Notes under the pieces: model-generated
What the model saw: the letters and a program-made list of their open reading frames with translations, nothing else
What the model was told of the DNA's origin: nothing
Databases searched by the model: none
From: Lachancea thermotolerans CBS 6340
Lineage: Eukaryota; Ascomycota; Saccharomycetes; Saccharomycetales; Saccharomycetaceae
Direction: 5' to 3'
NCBI RefSeq assembly: GCF_000142805.1
Contig: NC_013081.1
Span: 1,178,001-1,242,000 of the forward strand
Length of the DNA: 64,000 nt
Shown: piece after piece, positions 9,670 to 19,036 of the stretch
Position numbering within the stretch: position 1 is the first letter of the stretch
Layout of the letters: the number at the start of each line of letters is the position of its first letter
Program-made: the position numbers and the translations under genes

Positions 9670-10707
9670 TCACCGTTTTCCATCTTCGCCTCGTGTACTT
9701 TTCCATGATGCTGAGCCACTTTGCCTTCCCTGAGGTACGGAGCTGCTTCCTGTCGCTTGGCGATCAGTACTATCCCCTTTCATTAACTGTAGGCGCTCTT
9801 GCTCGTCTCTGCAAGAGAGTTTGTAGATTTCACTATCACTCAAGTTCATCCTAAGGCGTTTAGTAATGAAGCTCAAAAGAAACTGTAGGTCATCCTCAGA
9901 GATCTGATCTCTAGGTAGCTGGTTCTTAACAATGTACCTTTTGCTAACTTCTGAGCAGCCACCCCTTCCAAAAGCGATCGCGTAACTCATATGCTTGCCC
10001 CAATTGTTGGAGTATATATGAGGCTCATCAAAGCTCTGCTCACAAGAGTCGACATGAACCCACCTCTTCAGATGCGTAGAATAGAACTCACACCACACAT
10101 GATCCTCACGATTCCAAACGTAGCGAGATTCTATACCAAATGCCTTCAAAAAGAGCATGAATAAATTACACCATTCACCACAGCGACCCTTTCGTGTCTC
10201 AAGAAGCTTGACTGGGTCATTGTATCTGGGAAATCTAGTGATTGAACCGCAGCTCTGGCATTTGTATGTTTCTACCACCCCACAATCAAATCTCCTCTCT
10301 TCAGCATTTGGCCCCTGGTGGCCAACCACCGTTTGGTGCTCAGAATCACAACAATTAGAGCATTCAGGCTTATCGCACCACTTAAAGAAGTCTCTCTTGA
10401 AGTACCTTAGCAGCTCCTTAACTAGTCTATCCAGATAATCATCCTCGGAGCCTTGCATGGCTTCGACATTGGAGTAGATAGTTTCAAGGTCAATGCAGTC
10501 TAGCACCCGAGCTTGCCAAATATCATTCTCGTATCGACTGCAGAGGTTTTGGCTGAGACTGAATATGTTTCTTGCGAATTCATTTGATCTAATTAAAGAT
10601 TGAAACCTTTGAGAATCAGATATGTTTCTTGTCGTCCTGACAACTTTCTGCTTGTATAAGTCCAGGAAACGAGCAGCGATTTGCCTGAAATCCAGCTGGC
10701 GATCCAT
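9670..10707 (-). CDS. PNG1: Cytosolic peptide:N-glycanase Png1
   Basis: Png1 removes N-glycans from misfolded glycoproteins exported from the ER, ahead of proteasomal degradation, and binds Rad23. From ATG at 10707 the protein has 345 residues. It holds the transglutaminase-like triad Cys176 (GRCGEWC), His203 (REDHVWCE) and Asp220 (HVDSCEQ), with the same spacing (27 and 17) as Cys191/His218/Asp235 of S. cerevisiae, and two zinc-binding CxxC pairs (CSNC, CQSC). An in-frame ATG at 10791 would add 28 residues, but it lies inside the start of the divergent ERI1 gene and homology begins at 10707, so I chose the inner start. Orthologue of YPL096W. Confidence 0.96.
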   Translation of the reverse strand: MDRQLDFRQIAARFLDLYKQKVVRTTRNISDSQRFQSLIRSNEFARNIFSLSQNLCSRYENDIWQARVLDCIDLETIYSNVEAMQGSEDDYLDRLVKELLRYFKRDFFKWCDKPECSNCCDSEHQTVVGHQGPNAEERRFDCGVVETYKCQSCGSITRFPRYNDPVKLLETRKGRCGEWCNLFMLFLKAFGIESRYVWNREDHVWCEFYSTHLKRWVHVDSCEQSFDEPHIYSNNWGKHMSYAIAFGRGGCSEVSKRYIVKNQLPRDQISEDDLQFLLSFITKRLRMNLSDSEIYKLSCRDEQERLQLMKGDSTDRQATGSSSVPQGRQSGSASWKSTRGEDGKR

Positions 10708-10789
10708 CGTCTTAGTGTTTAGATACTCTTGAATTTGGTGGTTCAGTTTAATAACTTTGTTAACTTTGTTGTACTCGGCCAGACAAGCC

Positions 10790-10996
10790 ATGAAGGCCGA
10801 AAAACTACACTTGGTGGGTATACTGGCTGCTTACGTGTACTTGATAGTGGCCTCGATACTGCTGTGGAGAGTGTGGGGCGACGAATCAAAATTATACTAC
10901 TGGTTCGTAGTCATGCTTGCTCCCGTCGTTCTGTGGCTTTGGTGCGTTATATCTTGGTGCGGGGCCCAGATATTTGCTAACGCAAAGAGAGCATAA
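10790..10996 (+). CDS. ERI1: Eri1, small subunit of the GPI-GlcNAc transferase
   Basis: Eri1 is a small ER membrane protein that belongs to the GPI-N-acetylglucosaminyltransferase complex, the first step of GPI anchor synthesis, and in S. cerevisiae it binds GTP-Ras2. From ATG at 10790 the product has 68 residues, the same as the S. cerevisiae protein. Two hydrophobic segments (about 9-27 and 35-54) flank a short polar loop, with the family pattern YYW-V--LAP-VLWLW. An upstream frame extension to 10757 has no ATG. It is divergent from PNG1 with only 82 bp between starts, as YPL096C-A is to YPL096W. Confidence 0.9.
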   Translation: MKAEKLHLVGILAAYVYLIVASILLWRVWGDESKLYYWFVVMLAPVVLWLWCVISWCGAQIFANAKRA

Positions 10997-11036
10997 TTCA
11001 TAGCATACAAGGTCTATATACATGTACAAATAAAAC

Positions 11037-12428
11037 CTAGACGATTTCGATCACAAAACATTTTTGCTTGCCAATTCTGAGTATGAGAACTTGATCGTCT
11101 ATATAAAACTGCTCGAGGCTTTCAATGTCATTGAGGACTCGAGTTTTATCTGAGCCTAAGTAAACGCTGCCCTGTTTAAGTTTGCGACGAGCTTCTGACC
11201 TTGAGCAGCCGGTAACTCGTACGAGTAATTCTTCCAAGGAGAGGCCTCTTGGGAAACTGACGAGATGCCTCGCTTCGCGGAAGAGCCTAATCAGCTCGTT
11301 AGCGGGTAGCTGCAGTTGATGATTACCAAAGAGAATCTCTGATACCATCTCAGCGTCATTGCCTCTGCCACTCCCATGTACCAAGTCGACAACTTCACGT
11401 CCCAGTAATTTTTGAGCGATGCGATCTTTTGGGCTTTCCATATGTGTCTGAACAACTGCATTGATCTCTTGTAAAGGTAACAAAGTAAAAATTCGTAGAA
11501 GCTTCGCAACATCTTCATCTGTAGTATGCATAAAGAATTGATACATGTCGAAGGATGTATTCATAGTGGGGTCAATAAATACAGCATTCCCCGCACTTTT
11601 GCCAAATTTTTCGCCGGTAGAGGTGGTTAACAGGGGAACTGTCAAACCAAAGGGTTGACTTTTAGACCCTATCCGGCTGATAAGGTCAATCCCAGCAGTG
11701 ATATTCCCCCATTGGTCATTGCCGCCAACTTGAACAGCGACACCGTGGATTTGATTCAAGTGGTAAAAATCATAAGCTTGCAGGATCTGATATGTGAATT
11801 CGTTGAAGCCTATGCCATCTTGGCTGCCGAGCCGCGAAGACACAGAGTCGCGCGATAACATGGACTGGACCCTTATATGCCTTCCGTACCGCCCCAGAAA
11901 GTCTAGCATCTTCATGTCGTGCCACCAGTCATAATTGTTTGTATGTACAGCTTTGCCGTTCGATACATGTCCGTATCTTCCTTTGTAATAGGCCAGCCCG
12001 TTCTCAAAAAACCTTTGCAGTTGACCCTGGATGTTTGAAACATTACTCTGTCGCTTCGTTTCTTCAATCGCTGTCCTTTCCGTTTTTCTGCCGCTAGGGT
12101 CGCCGACTATTCCAGTAGCCCCGCCCACCAGTGTGTAAACATCATGTCCTTTGATGTAAAAATGGAGAAGGACCATTAATGGCAACAGATTGCCCAGATG
12201 CAGCGACTCAGCAGTGGGATCTGCCCCACAATAGAGTTTTAGCTTCTCCCCGCTTTCCAACTTTGTTCGAAGGACGTTTTCTGGTTGTGACACCTGCGCC
12301 AGAAGTCCCCTATCTCGAAGCGTTTGCAGGACATTCTTTGAGGTCAAGTTTCGCACAAACATCAGCACTAAGGGCTTAGCGGCCTCGCTATTAGCCCTTA
12401 GTCGCCTAGCAAATACACTGTGCAGCAT
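11037..12428 (-). CDS. MSY1: Mitochondrial tyrosyl-tRNA synthetase Msy1
   Basis: Msy1 charges mitochondrial tRNA-Tyr. The 463-residue class I synthetase has the HIGH-type motif HLGN near the N-terminus (about residue 75), the bacterial-type tyrosine and tRNA-binding core (QVGGNDQWGN), the KMSKS-type loop KFGKS, and a C-terminal S4-like domain with the RRKLKQGSVYLG pattern. The basic N-terminus, rich in Arg and Ala, is a plausible mitochondrial presequence. ATG at 12428 begins it. Orthologue of YPL097W, divergent from MGR2. Confidence 0.96.
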   Translation of the reverse strand: MLHSVFARRLRANSEAAKPLVLMFVRNLTSKNVLQTLRDRGLLAQVSQPENVLRTKLESGEKLKLYCGADPTAESLHLGNLLPLMVLLHFYIKGHDVYTLVGGATGIVGDPSGRKTERTAIEETKRQSNVSNIQGQLQRFFENGLAYYKGRYGHVSNGKAVHTNNYDWWHDMKMLDFLGRYGRHIRVQSMLSRDSVSSRLGSQDGIGFNEFTYQILQAYDFYHLNQIHGVAVQVGGNDQWGNITAGIDLISRIGSKSQPFGLTVPLLTTSTGEKFGKSAGNAVFIDPTMNTSFDMYQFFMHTTDEDVAKLLRIFTLLPLQEINAVVQTHMESPKDRIAQKLLGREVVDLVHGSGRGNDAEMVSEILFGNHQLQLPANELIRLFREARHLVSFPRGLSLEELLVRVTGCSRSEARRKLKQGSVYLGSDKTRVLNDIESLEQFYIDDQVLILRIGKQKCFVIEIV

Positions 12429-12562
12429 CTCACTAACAAAGAAAGGACTGCTAGACAGATTTTGTCATAAAGTTGTTTTCTAGGAAATTTTTCAGTTCAC
12501 GTACTCTGATCAACCACATCAAGCTAGTAAGAGCTCAGTGGACGACCACAAGCAAGCCCATT

Positions 12563-12946
12563 ATGCCTCCAGTGAAACAAGTTTACAGCCAACAGCAACC
12601 CTCAAACTGGGAAAAGTTCAAAATGGGCCTCATGATGGGGACCTCCGTAGGTGTTTGCACCGGTATCCTCTTTGGAGGCTTCGCGATCCTTACCCAGGGA
12701 CCGGGCCCAAATGGTTACATTAGAACACTTGGCCAGTACATTGCGGGCTCCGCAGCAACGTTCGGTTTATTTATGAGTATTGGTTCAATCATTCGTAGTG
12801 AAGAACTCGCTCCCGTCGGGACGATCACTGAAGGGAACTTAAATACTTTGCAAAGACGGGCCAAGTTTGAAGCATGGAGAGCCCAGGCAGCCTACGGATT
12901 GTACAGAAAGAGAGCTACTGAGCTCAAAGAGTTCAAGGATTTTTGA
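12563..12946 (+). CDS. MGR2: Mgr2, TIM23 translocase gatekeeper subunit
   Basis: Mgr2 is an inner-membrane protein that couples Tim21 to the TIM23 complex and controls lateral release of sorted precursors. The 127-residue protein (113 in S. cerevisiae) has two glycine-rich transmembrane helices at about 22-44 and 59-77 ([34 protein letters not shown]), the ROMO1-family pattern. The start at 12563 (MPPVKQ) aligns with the S. cerevisiae start. The same frame is open upstream to 12473 but contains no ATG before 12563. Orthologue of YPL098C. Confidence 0.95.
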   Translation: MPPVKQVYSQQQPSNWEKFKMGLMMGTSVGVCTGILFGGFAILTQGPGPNGYIRTLGQYIAGSAATFGLFMSIGSIIRSEELAPVGTITEGNLNTLQRRAKFEAWRAQAAYGLYRKRATELKEFKDF

Positions 12947-13051
12947 GGCAGCCCACCCCCAGCGCTACTTACTACATGTATATAAGAGATGAATTATAAT
13001 TTAATTGATTATCCAAAATAATTCAGTTGGTTGGCCCAATACACACAAAGC

Positions 13052-13537
13052 ATGCTGAACCCTCGCCCGTGCGTACCAAGGCTATTGAGCGCTGTCGCAC
13101 GCTGCCATAAGCCGTATAGTACTAGCATAAAGTCTTTGGAAGATCTAGCCAAACTAAAGTCTTTAGACGACGTTGATCCAGACTTGGTGAGAAAGCTGAT
13201 CAACGAGAGGACCAATGAGCTCAATAGTCAAGCTGAACTTGCAATGCTCAAACAGATGCAGTCCCAAGAGAATCAGCAGCAGCAGCAGGCTTTGAAAAAG
13301 TTCGTCAGGCCAATGTGGATATTTTTACTCATGAGCTCTTTCTTTTATCTCACAGGTCACTACATATGGTGGAAGCTGGAGTACGATGAGCGTGAAATTG
13401 AGCTGCACAAGCAGGTGCAGGCGCTTCGACAGGAGCTCGATTCCGCGATCGCAGCCAAGCATTCGGGAAAAGAACCCGCTCTGTCCGGTGCAGGCGCAAA
13501 GAAACCCAAAAGGTGGTATCTCGCATGGTTATGGTAA
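13052..13537 (+). CDS. INA17: Ina17 (Aim43), F1Fo ATP synthase assembly factor
   Basis: Ina17 forms the inner-membrane assembly complex with Ina22 and helps join the peripheral stalk of ATP synthase. From ATG at 13052 the protein has 161 residues: a basic N-terminal presequence (about 1-24), a conserved KSLEDLAKLKSLDDVDPDLV-type block, a short glutamine run encoded by CAG codons, one transmembrane segment at about 88-107 (PMWIFLLMSSFFYLTGHYIWW) and a charged coiled-coil tail. Upstream in-frame codons to 13031 lack ATG. Orthologue of YPL099C and same-strand neighbour of MGR2. Confidence 0.93.
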   Translation: MLNPRPCVPRLLSAVARCHKPYSTSIKSLEDLAKLKSLDDVDPDLVRKLINERTNELNSQAELAMLKQMQSQENQQQQQALKKFVRPMWIFLLMSSFFYLTGHYIWWKLEYDEREIELHKQVQALRQELDSAIAAKHSGKEPALSGAGAKKPKRWYLAWLW

Positions 13538-13553
13538 ACACAGTACGTAAATA

Positions 13554-14744
13554 TTATGCTAAGAAGTTACTGTTCTTCAGAAGTATACACTCTCCGTGCT
13601 CAGTTGGTAGCTCGTAAATTTGCAAGACACCGTCATTCCCTGAAACGTAAATTTGGTTTGGGAATTCGTCGGGAAACCCAATGCAGTGGCGGACATCCTC
13701 CGAAACCTTCATGGAAGCGTAATCTCTTGCCATACTCTGGCTCGGGATCCTTGATATAACCCGCCTAGAAAGAAAAGAGGCGATTTGGTGTGGCGAGTCT
13801 TTACTGAGACGCGACTCAAGCCAGCTATCTTGATTGCCGCCTGCGGTGCTCAGATCCTCAATGTTCTTGCTATGCGGCACTTTGAATATATGTATTGTGT
13901 CCGTATTGCCAACGCATCCCAACAACGCTGATCCTGGGTTGAACCTCATTTCATAGATAGAGGTTGGTCGCGTACCTCGCCGATATTCACGTAAAAGGGG
14001 GTCAGAGGCACTATACTCCGAGTCCGCTCCTGTGTGGAACACGCGGACTATCGTCCCTCTTTCAGAAGCGGTGGCGACGAGCTTGCCATTAGGGCTAACT
14101 GTCAAGCAGCTGATTGCTGTTTTGTGTACCGAGTTGAGGTAGTTTATAGGTGATACATTCAAAGCATCAAACACAACAATGTCGTTAAAGACATTAGACT
14201 CCTTGGGCGAGCGTGAGAACGTGCTGTAGCATAGAATACTGCTGTCGCCACTACTTAGAGACATCCTCACACATGAGGGGGCAGGCGCTGTGCTTGAACT
14301 GGGGGATTTCAGCTTTCCCTCCAATACATCTATGGTTTGTATCAGCTTCATACAGGAGATGTCGTACACGAAAATTTGCTCACTGGCTAGCTGTACGCAC
14401 ATGCGCTTTCGGTTCATAACCACGTCCACAATCTCATGAGGAAAGGTTAGCTCGCATATAGTGGACTTTCTCTTCGTGTTCACAATTTTGAGCTTTCGGC
14501 TCTTCTGAGAGCCCTGGTTCTTATCAACTACTGCAATAAGGCTAGTAGAAAACAGCATCTCAACTATAAAGTTTGGTTTCTGAGAGTTTTGGTATCCCGA
14601 AAGATCGTCTCGGCTGCTGTTCCTGCTGCCATTTTCCAGCTCAAAACATTTACCAAATGGGTCACAGTTATATATGCAGACAGAGCTGGAAGATGTTGCC
14701 ACTGAGCAGCAAGTTGCGTCCTGATTGAACCGCAAAGCGTGCAT
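13554..14744 (-). CDS. ATG21: PROPPIN phosphoinositide-binding protein, Atg21/Hsv1 type
   Basis: Atg21 binds PtdIns3P and PtdIns(3,5)P2 on endosomes and the vacuole and recruits the Atg8 lipidation machinery, mainly for the Cvt pathway. The 396-residue protein is a WD40-type propeller without obvious extra domains. It shows the PROPPIN signatures GKLVATASERGTIVRVF and, just after, the basic lipid-binding motif YRRG in place of the usual FRRG or LRRG. It is shorter than the S. cerevisiae protein (about 496), mostly through shorter loops. It lies next to INA17, as YPL100W does, which favours ATG21 over the paralogues ATG18 and HSV2. Confidence 0.92.
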   Translation of the reverse strand: MHALRFNQDATCCSVATSSSSVCIYNCDPFGKCFELENGSRNSSRDDLSGYQNSQKPNFIVEMLFSTSLIAVVDKNQGSQKSRKLKIVNTKRKSTICELTFPHEIVDVVMNRKRMCVQLASEQIFVYDISCMKLIQTIDVLEGKLKSPSSSTAPAPSCVRMSLSSGDSSILCYSTFSRSPKESNVFNDIVVFDALNVSPINYLNSVHKTAISCLTVSPNGKLVATASERGTIVRVFHTGADSEYSASDPLLREYRRGTRPTSIYEMRFNPGSALLGCVGNTDTIHIFKVPHSKNIEDLSTAGGNQDSWLESRLSKDSPHQIASFLSRRVISRIPSQSMARDYASMKVSEDVRHCIGFPDEFPNQIYVSGNDGVLQIYELPTEHGECILLKNSNFLA

Positions 14745-14884
14745 TGCTTACTGTGTTGGTGATGAGTATGTGTGATATCTATGCTTTCGAATTATCACGG
14801 GTTATAATACAATATTGAAAAAGTCCGATATAACGCTGGACGTGTTCAGCATTACATACAAGGTATCACAGAGCCACGTATTGT

Positions 14885-16228
14885 CTAAAAGTCTAGAGAA
14901 ACAGTAGTCTGGGATTTAGAAGAATCAGAATTTTCAATACCACCCTTGGATTCTTGAACTTCTGAGTCGTCAATGGGAATACCCCAAGCCTCTATCTCAA
15001 ACTTCTTCTTGCCATTTCTGAATGCGTATTCAGACCTCCTGACGTGCATTTCGCCTCTGTCACTGAGCAGAGGAAGCTTCATTAGGTGAACTAGGCCGTG
15101 CTGAATCTTTTGGGGCTGTGATTTATAAACGCGCTCCAAAAACTGGGACATTTCCTGGGGAAAGGGCTCAAGGTCAATGGCGGCATCGAACATATTCTCT
15201 ATCGATGTGACCAATTGCGAGCCGCTTTTTGAATAAAGGTCAGAGGACATAGTGCTAATCAGCACGGCTCTTTCACTATTCTTCTTGATTATGGACCTGA
15301 TGCCATGTAACAGCGGCACGATTACTGGCAATTGAGAATATTCAGGCGAATACATTACGGGATGCAGCAAATTGGGCACGACAACCCGAATCAACTTTTT
15401 ATCATGCCTCTGAAACACCGTCTGCAGCTGGGACAAAACAGCATCAAGCGGCTGGTTGGGAGAAATTAATGTGAGTTCTGCAGATGTGGGTGCAGGAACT
15501 AGACGCGATGTAATATCAAATGCATGAGAATAATTAGGGTAGGTATCAAGATCTGCCTCACTGCGTTTGCTATTTTTGGCCGAGTCATCATTGAGTCCGT
15601 ATCGCCACGCTATTTTCAAATCCTTTGGCGCAGCGCCCGATTCAAGAGTATTTTGGACAGTGATTTTAGATTCAGTCAAAGAAACTTTGGAACGTTTAAC
15701 ATCCTTCCTAGAGCCTTGGTAGACACCAGGAAGTTCCTTTGCAAAGAACTGGTTCAGCGTCAAAACCACCAGGTGCGTATTTCCGTGAACGAATGCGTTG
15801 GATCCCTCCACTCGGTTATGCACAATGCCTTGAGCTGCAAAACATTTAACGAGCACTGAGCTGAAGTCAGTAGTACCCTGCTCTTGAATCAAAAGCGTTT
15901 GACCAATTGGCAGACCCATATGGCCCAGAGTTTTATCGAGATCGCGGCAGCCTGTCGATGTAGCTGGCTGTGAAGTTGCAGGAGAAGGCCTTATACCGGG
16001 ATGAGATGCGTCAAGTTCTAGTCCTTTTGTAACCACGGGAGATAGTTCCGGCGTGTTTCTCACCGAAAGGCGACTTATTCCACCTGTAACGCTCCGAACA
16101 TCACGGGGTGTAATGCCTCTTGCGAGTGGCGGCTGTTGGGGGGTCCTGTTGGGGCCTGCGCCACGACTTAATACTCTCGGAGAGCCACCTGGCGCTCCAA
16201 GAACCTCACTTCTTTTCCTAAAAGACAT
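14885..16228 (-). CDS. ELP4: Elongator subunit Elp4
   Basis: Elp4 is part of the Elp456 hexameric RecA-like ring that, as a module of Elongator, handles tRNA during wobble-uridine modification. The 447-residue protein has an N-terminal low-complexity Pro/Arg/Ser region (about 1-90), then the PAXNEB core beginning with the GCRDLDKTLGHMGLPIGQ-type P-loop-like segment and the LLIQEQGTTDFSS strand, and ends with conserved HVRRSEYAFRNGKKKFEIEAW. Length matches the S. cerevisiae protein (456). Orthologue of YPL101W; divergent from FMP30. Confidence 0.95.
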   Translation of the reverse strand: MSFRKRSEVLGAPGGSPRVLSRGAGPNRTPQQPPLARGITPRDVRSVTGGISRLSVRNTPELSPVVTKGLELDASHPGIRPSPATSQPATSTGCRDLDKTLGHMGLPIGQTLLIQEQGTTDFSSVLVKCFAAQGIVHNRVEGSNAFVHGNTHLVVLTLNQFFAKELPGVYQGSRKDVKRSKVSLTESKITVQNTLESGAAPKDLKIAWRYGLNDDSAKNSKRSEADLDTYPNYSHAFDITSRLVPAPTSAELTLISPNQPLDAVLSQLQTVFQRHDKKLIRVVVPNLLHPVMYSPEYSQLPVIVPLLHGIRSIIKKNSERAVLISTMSSDLYSKSGSQLVTSIENMFDAAIDLEPFPQEMSQFLERVYKSQPQKIQHGLVHLMKLPLLSDRGEMHVRRSEYAFRNGKKKFEIEAWGIPIDDSEVQESKGGIENSDSSKSQTTVSLDF

Positions 16229-16687
16229 CTTTTGAGATTCTTAACTCCGGTGTTTAAATGTGTCCAATGAGCTTCGGCTATACTTTCTTTGTAGCAGTGC
16301 GGTGCGATGAGCTAGATTTCAGCTTAGCCTATAGCGTTGAGAAAAAAATCTGGGCTGTTTACCTCGCTTGTCTCGAAATATCCGAAGTCTTTGGCTCCGG
16401 ATCGTGTGCGTATCGCCGGATTACTCAATTTAGACGTTCTGTGCAGGTCTGATTGCTTGGCCCAACTTTTGTAAATGATATGCTATCAAATACTGAGTTT
16501 TCGTCGTTTAAATTGAACTTTAAAATATTCAAAATAGCGACTTTATGAAGAATCCACCAAAAGTGAATAAATAACCGGGTAGCCAGGCTAGGCTGGGAAG
16601 ATTTATAGAGTCTGCTTTTTTCCCCGAAACATTTCCAACTGTAGCAGTTGCTGTTCCGTAATAGTTTTAACGCAGTTCAAGTCAAAA
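16229..16687. other. Divergent ELP4-FMP30 promoter region
   Basis: 459 bp shared upstream region. AT-rich stretches lie near the FMP30 side. I see no consensus TATA box at a convincing distance, no tRNA and no recognisable small gene. Confidence 0.5.
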
Positions 16688-18061
16688 ATGCCTGCTATTA
16701 CAAGATCCATGAAACTTGGCTGCAAAAGTGGACTCCTACTTCCCAGTACAAGGGTCAAGCCCGGTACTCGCAATGTCAGCTTTGAAAGATACCAAAGTGA
16801 TTCAGACAAAGGAAGACCGCGTGGCAATGGCTACTTCAGGAAGGCACTTTTGACAATTTTGGTTCCTTACACCGGATACGCACTTTACATCATTACCAAG
16901 GCGCGGGACGAAATAAAAGAACGAGAGCAGCAGCTTAAAGATTGCGAAGATGATAGAACGTTTGAATCCACACTACTCAAGTACTCACCGTTGGAAATTC
17001 TTGGTCGGTTTGCGAATCCTTTCAAGGAGTATCGGGTCCTCACCCTATTCGAATTTTCACTTAACAGGATTTTAGAGCTCTTTGAAAGAAATCGCGGCGG
17101 AATACCTACAGATACGCGCTCATTGGGCTTGCTAATGCCTGTCCATAAGCCTAGCTGGGCTAGCGCGGAATCTTTGAGCAGTAGTAACGAGAAACTTAAT
17201 GTTCGCATTTTGGACGTCAATGAGGATCTGGGGCCCGCCAACATTGAGCCCACGCACAAGCCAGTCTACTCGACATGGCTAGGGCAATCTTGCAACATGG
17301 TAATTTACGACAATTTCAGAATTTTGACAGACCCATTATTTACAGACCATTTAATCCATGAGACACTGGGGCCCAAGAGAATCACGCCAATGCCGGCTAA
17401 AATAGAAGATGTACCTACGCCAGATGTCATATTAGTGTCGCACAACCATCCCGATCACCTGGACTTTAAGAGCTTGGAGTTTTGGGGATCACAGAGCAAA
17501 ACCAGACCTTTGTGGATAGTTCCCAAGGGCATGGGGGAATTTCTGAAAAACCACGCAGTTGAAAATATCATAGAGCTTTCTTGGTGGGAAACAGCCCAGA
17601 TTGCGAAGGGCAATTCTACCTACAACATTTCATGCACCCCAGCAATGCACTGGTCTGGTAGGTCGCTCGTGGATACAAACAGATCTCTCTGGTGCTCATT
17701 CTTGTTTTCGCACAACACTCAGCCTATTATGTTTCACGCCGGTGACACTGGTTACGTGTGGGACTTATTCAAGAGAATCAGTAACAGGTATGGCAGCGGT
17801 GTCAAACTTGCGCTACTTCCGTGTGGACAGTATTGTCCATCCTGGCACCAGAAGCCCAGACATATAAGCCCTGAGGAGGTGTTGAAAATTAGAGACGATC
17901 TAAAAGCTCAAAACGTCTTGGGGGTTCACTGGGGCACCTTTGTACTCAGCGGGGAGTATTTCCGCGAACCGAAAGAAAAGCTCGAAATGCTGGCGGAGTG
18001 GCATGGGATCAAAAGCAGCTGTTATTGCCCCGAGTTAGGGAAGACCATTACTATTAACTGA
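16688..18061 (+). CDS. FMP30: Fmp30, mitochondrial N-acyl-phosphatidylethanolamine phospholipase D
   Basis: Fmp30 is an inner-membrane NAPE-PLD-type metallo-hydrolase that releases N-acylethanolamines and influences cardiolipin levels. The 457-residue protein has a basic presequence, a hydrophobic segment at about 58-75, and a metallo-beta-lactamase fold with the zinc motif HNHPDH at residues 252-257, followed by AMHWSGR, HAGDTGY and a late GVHWGTF histidine. Length agrees with the S. cerevisiae protein (468). Orthologue of YPL103C; it converges on ECM31. Confidence 0.95.
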   Translation: MPAITRSMKLGCKSGLLLPSTRVKPGTRNVSFERYQSDSDKGRPRGNGYFRKALLTILVPYTGYALYIITKARDEIKEREQQLKDCEDDRTFESTLLKYSPLEILGRFANPFKEYRVLTLFEFSLNRILELFERNRGGIPTDTRSLGLLMPVHKPSWASAESLSSSNEKLNVRILDVNEDLGPANIEPTHKPVYSTWLGQSCNMVIYDNFRILTDPLFTDHLIHETLGPKRITPMPAKIEDVPTPDVILVSHNHPDHLDFKSLEFWGSQSKTRPLWIVPKGMGEFLKNHAVENIIELSWWETAQIAKGNSTYNISCTPAMHWSGRSLVDTNRSLWCSFLFSHNTQPIMFHAGDTGYVWDLFKRISNRYGSGVKLALLPCGQYCPSWHQKPRHISPEEVLKIRDDLKAQNVLGVHWGTFVLSGEYFREPKEKLEMLAEWHGIKSSCYCPELGKTITIN

Positions 18062-18097
18062 AAATGCATTGTGATATATTTATAAACATTTGATGTC

Positions 18098-19036
18098 TCA
18101 TTCGACAATCTCTAGGAATTCACGCCACACATCCTCCTTGATCTTGAAACCATTTTTATCGTTATCCGGAAATTTATGCAGTGTAACATCTGCTACGTAG
18201 TGCTTGAGAGCGTCCACGCTTTGGGCATGCAAATCTGTATATTTTTGTGCAAGCTTAGGGACTCTTCCAGGCAGCATACCGAGGATGTCTGATTGGACTA
18301 AGACCTGGCCGCTAGTGCCAGAACCGGCCCCTATGCCGATTGTTGGAATATCAAGGGTCTCCGTGATATGCTGCGAGACTTTGTGCGGGACGCACTCAAC
18401 CAAAATTGAGAAGCAACCTAGCTTCTTCAACTGGCGTGCAGTTTCGAATATGGCTGCTGCATCTTGTGCAGACCGGCTTCCTTGAACTTTGTAGCCGCCC
18501 AGCGAGTGAACGCGTTGGGGCGTCAGGCCTATGTGGCCCATCACAGGGATGCCTCTTGAGCAAAGCTCTGCTGCCAACTTCAAGGAGTAGTCAGGATTGT
18601 GTGTGCTTAGAGAATGGCTGCCAACTTCCAATTTCAGCGCTCCAACTTTGGGAGAGCACTTCATAAGCGAAATAGCTGTTTCCACACCCTTCTCTATACT
18701 GGACTCGAAGCTGCCAAAAGGCATATCCACAACAATAAAGGCGTCTCCTGGCGAGCGGCTAACAGCTTGTACATGGAAACAAAACTCTTCCAGGCTGATC
18801 TCCGTAGTAGATTCATAGCCTAGTGCGCACATCGCCAGCGAGTCACCGACTAAGATCATGTCGCAATTGGCAGCCTGGGCCCAGCTCCCGCTTATATAGT
18901 CATAGGCCGTGATCATAGTGATTGGCTCACGGGATACATGCTTGGAGAAAAGATCCGCGAGCGTTTTAGGGCGCACTACAGGAGAAAGATAGCTTGAATA
19001 GCTCCTGTGCAAATGGTGGACAGCATTCCTTATCAT
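18098..19036 (-). CDS. ECM31: Ketopantoate hydroxymethyltransferase Ecm31
   Basis: Ecm31 transfers a hydroxymethyl group from methylene-tetrahydrofolate to 2-oxoisovalerate, the first committed step to pantothenate and coenzyme A. From ATG at 19036 the protein has 312 residues, identical to S. cerevisiae Ecm31. The PanB TIM-barrel signatures are present: TAYDY, LVGDSLAM, VVDMPFGS, GHIGLTPQ and IGIGAG. The frame is open upstream to 19093 but without an ATG. A short basic N-terminus may direct it to mitochondria. Orthologue of YBR176W, so at this point the interleaving switches from the YPL to the YBR gene set. Confidence 0.96.
   Translation of the reverse strand: MIRNAVHHLHRSYSSYLSPVVRPKTLADLFSKHVSREPITMITAYDYISGSWAQAANCDMILVGDSLAMCALGYESTTEISLEEFCFHVQAVSRSPGDAFIVVDMPFGSFESSIEKGVETAISLMKCSPKVGALKLEVGSHSLSTHNPDYSLKLAAELCSRGIPVMGHIGLTPQRVHSLGGYKVQGSRSAQDAAAIFETARQLKKLGCFSILVECVPHKVSQHITETLDIPTIGIGAGSGTSGQVLVQSDILGMLPGRVPKLAQKYTDLHAQSVDALKHYVADVTLHKFPDNDKNGFKIKEDVWREFLEIVE

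Noticed and set aside
12473-12562. An N-terminal presequence-like extension of MGR2 (30 codons)
   Set aside because: The frame has no ATG before 12563, and the family protein starts at the position equivalent to 12563.
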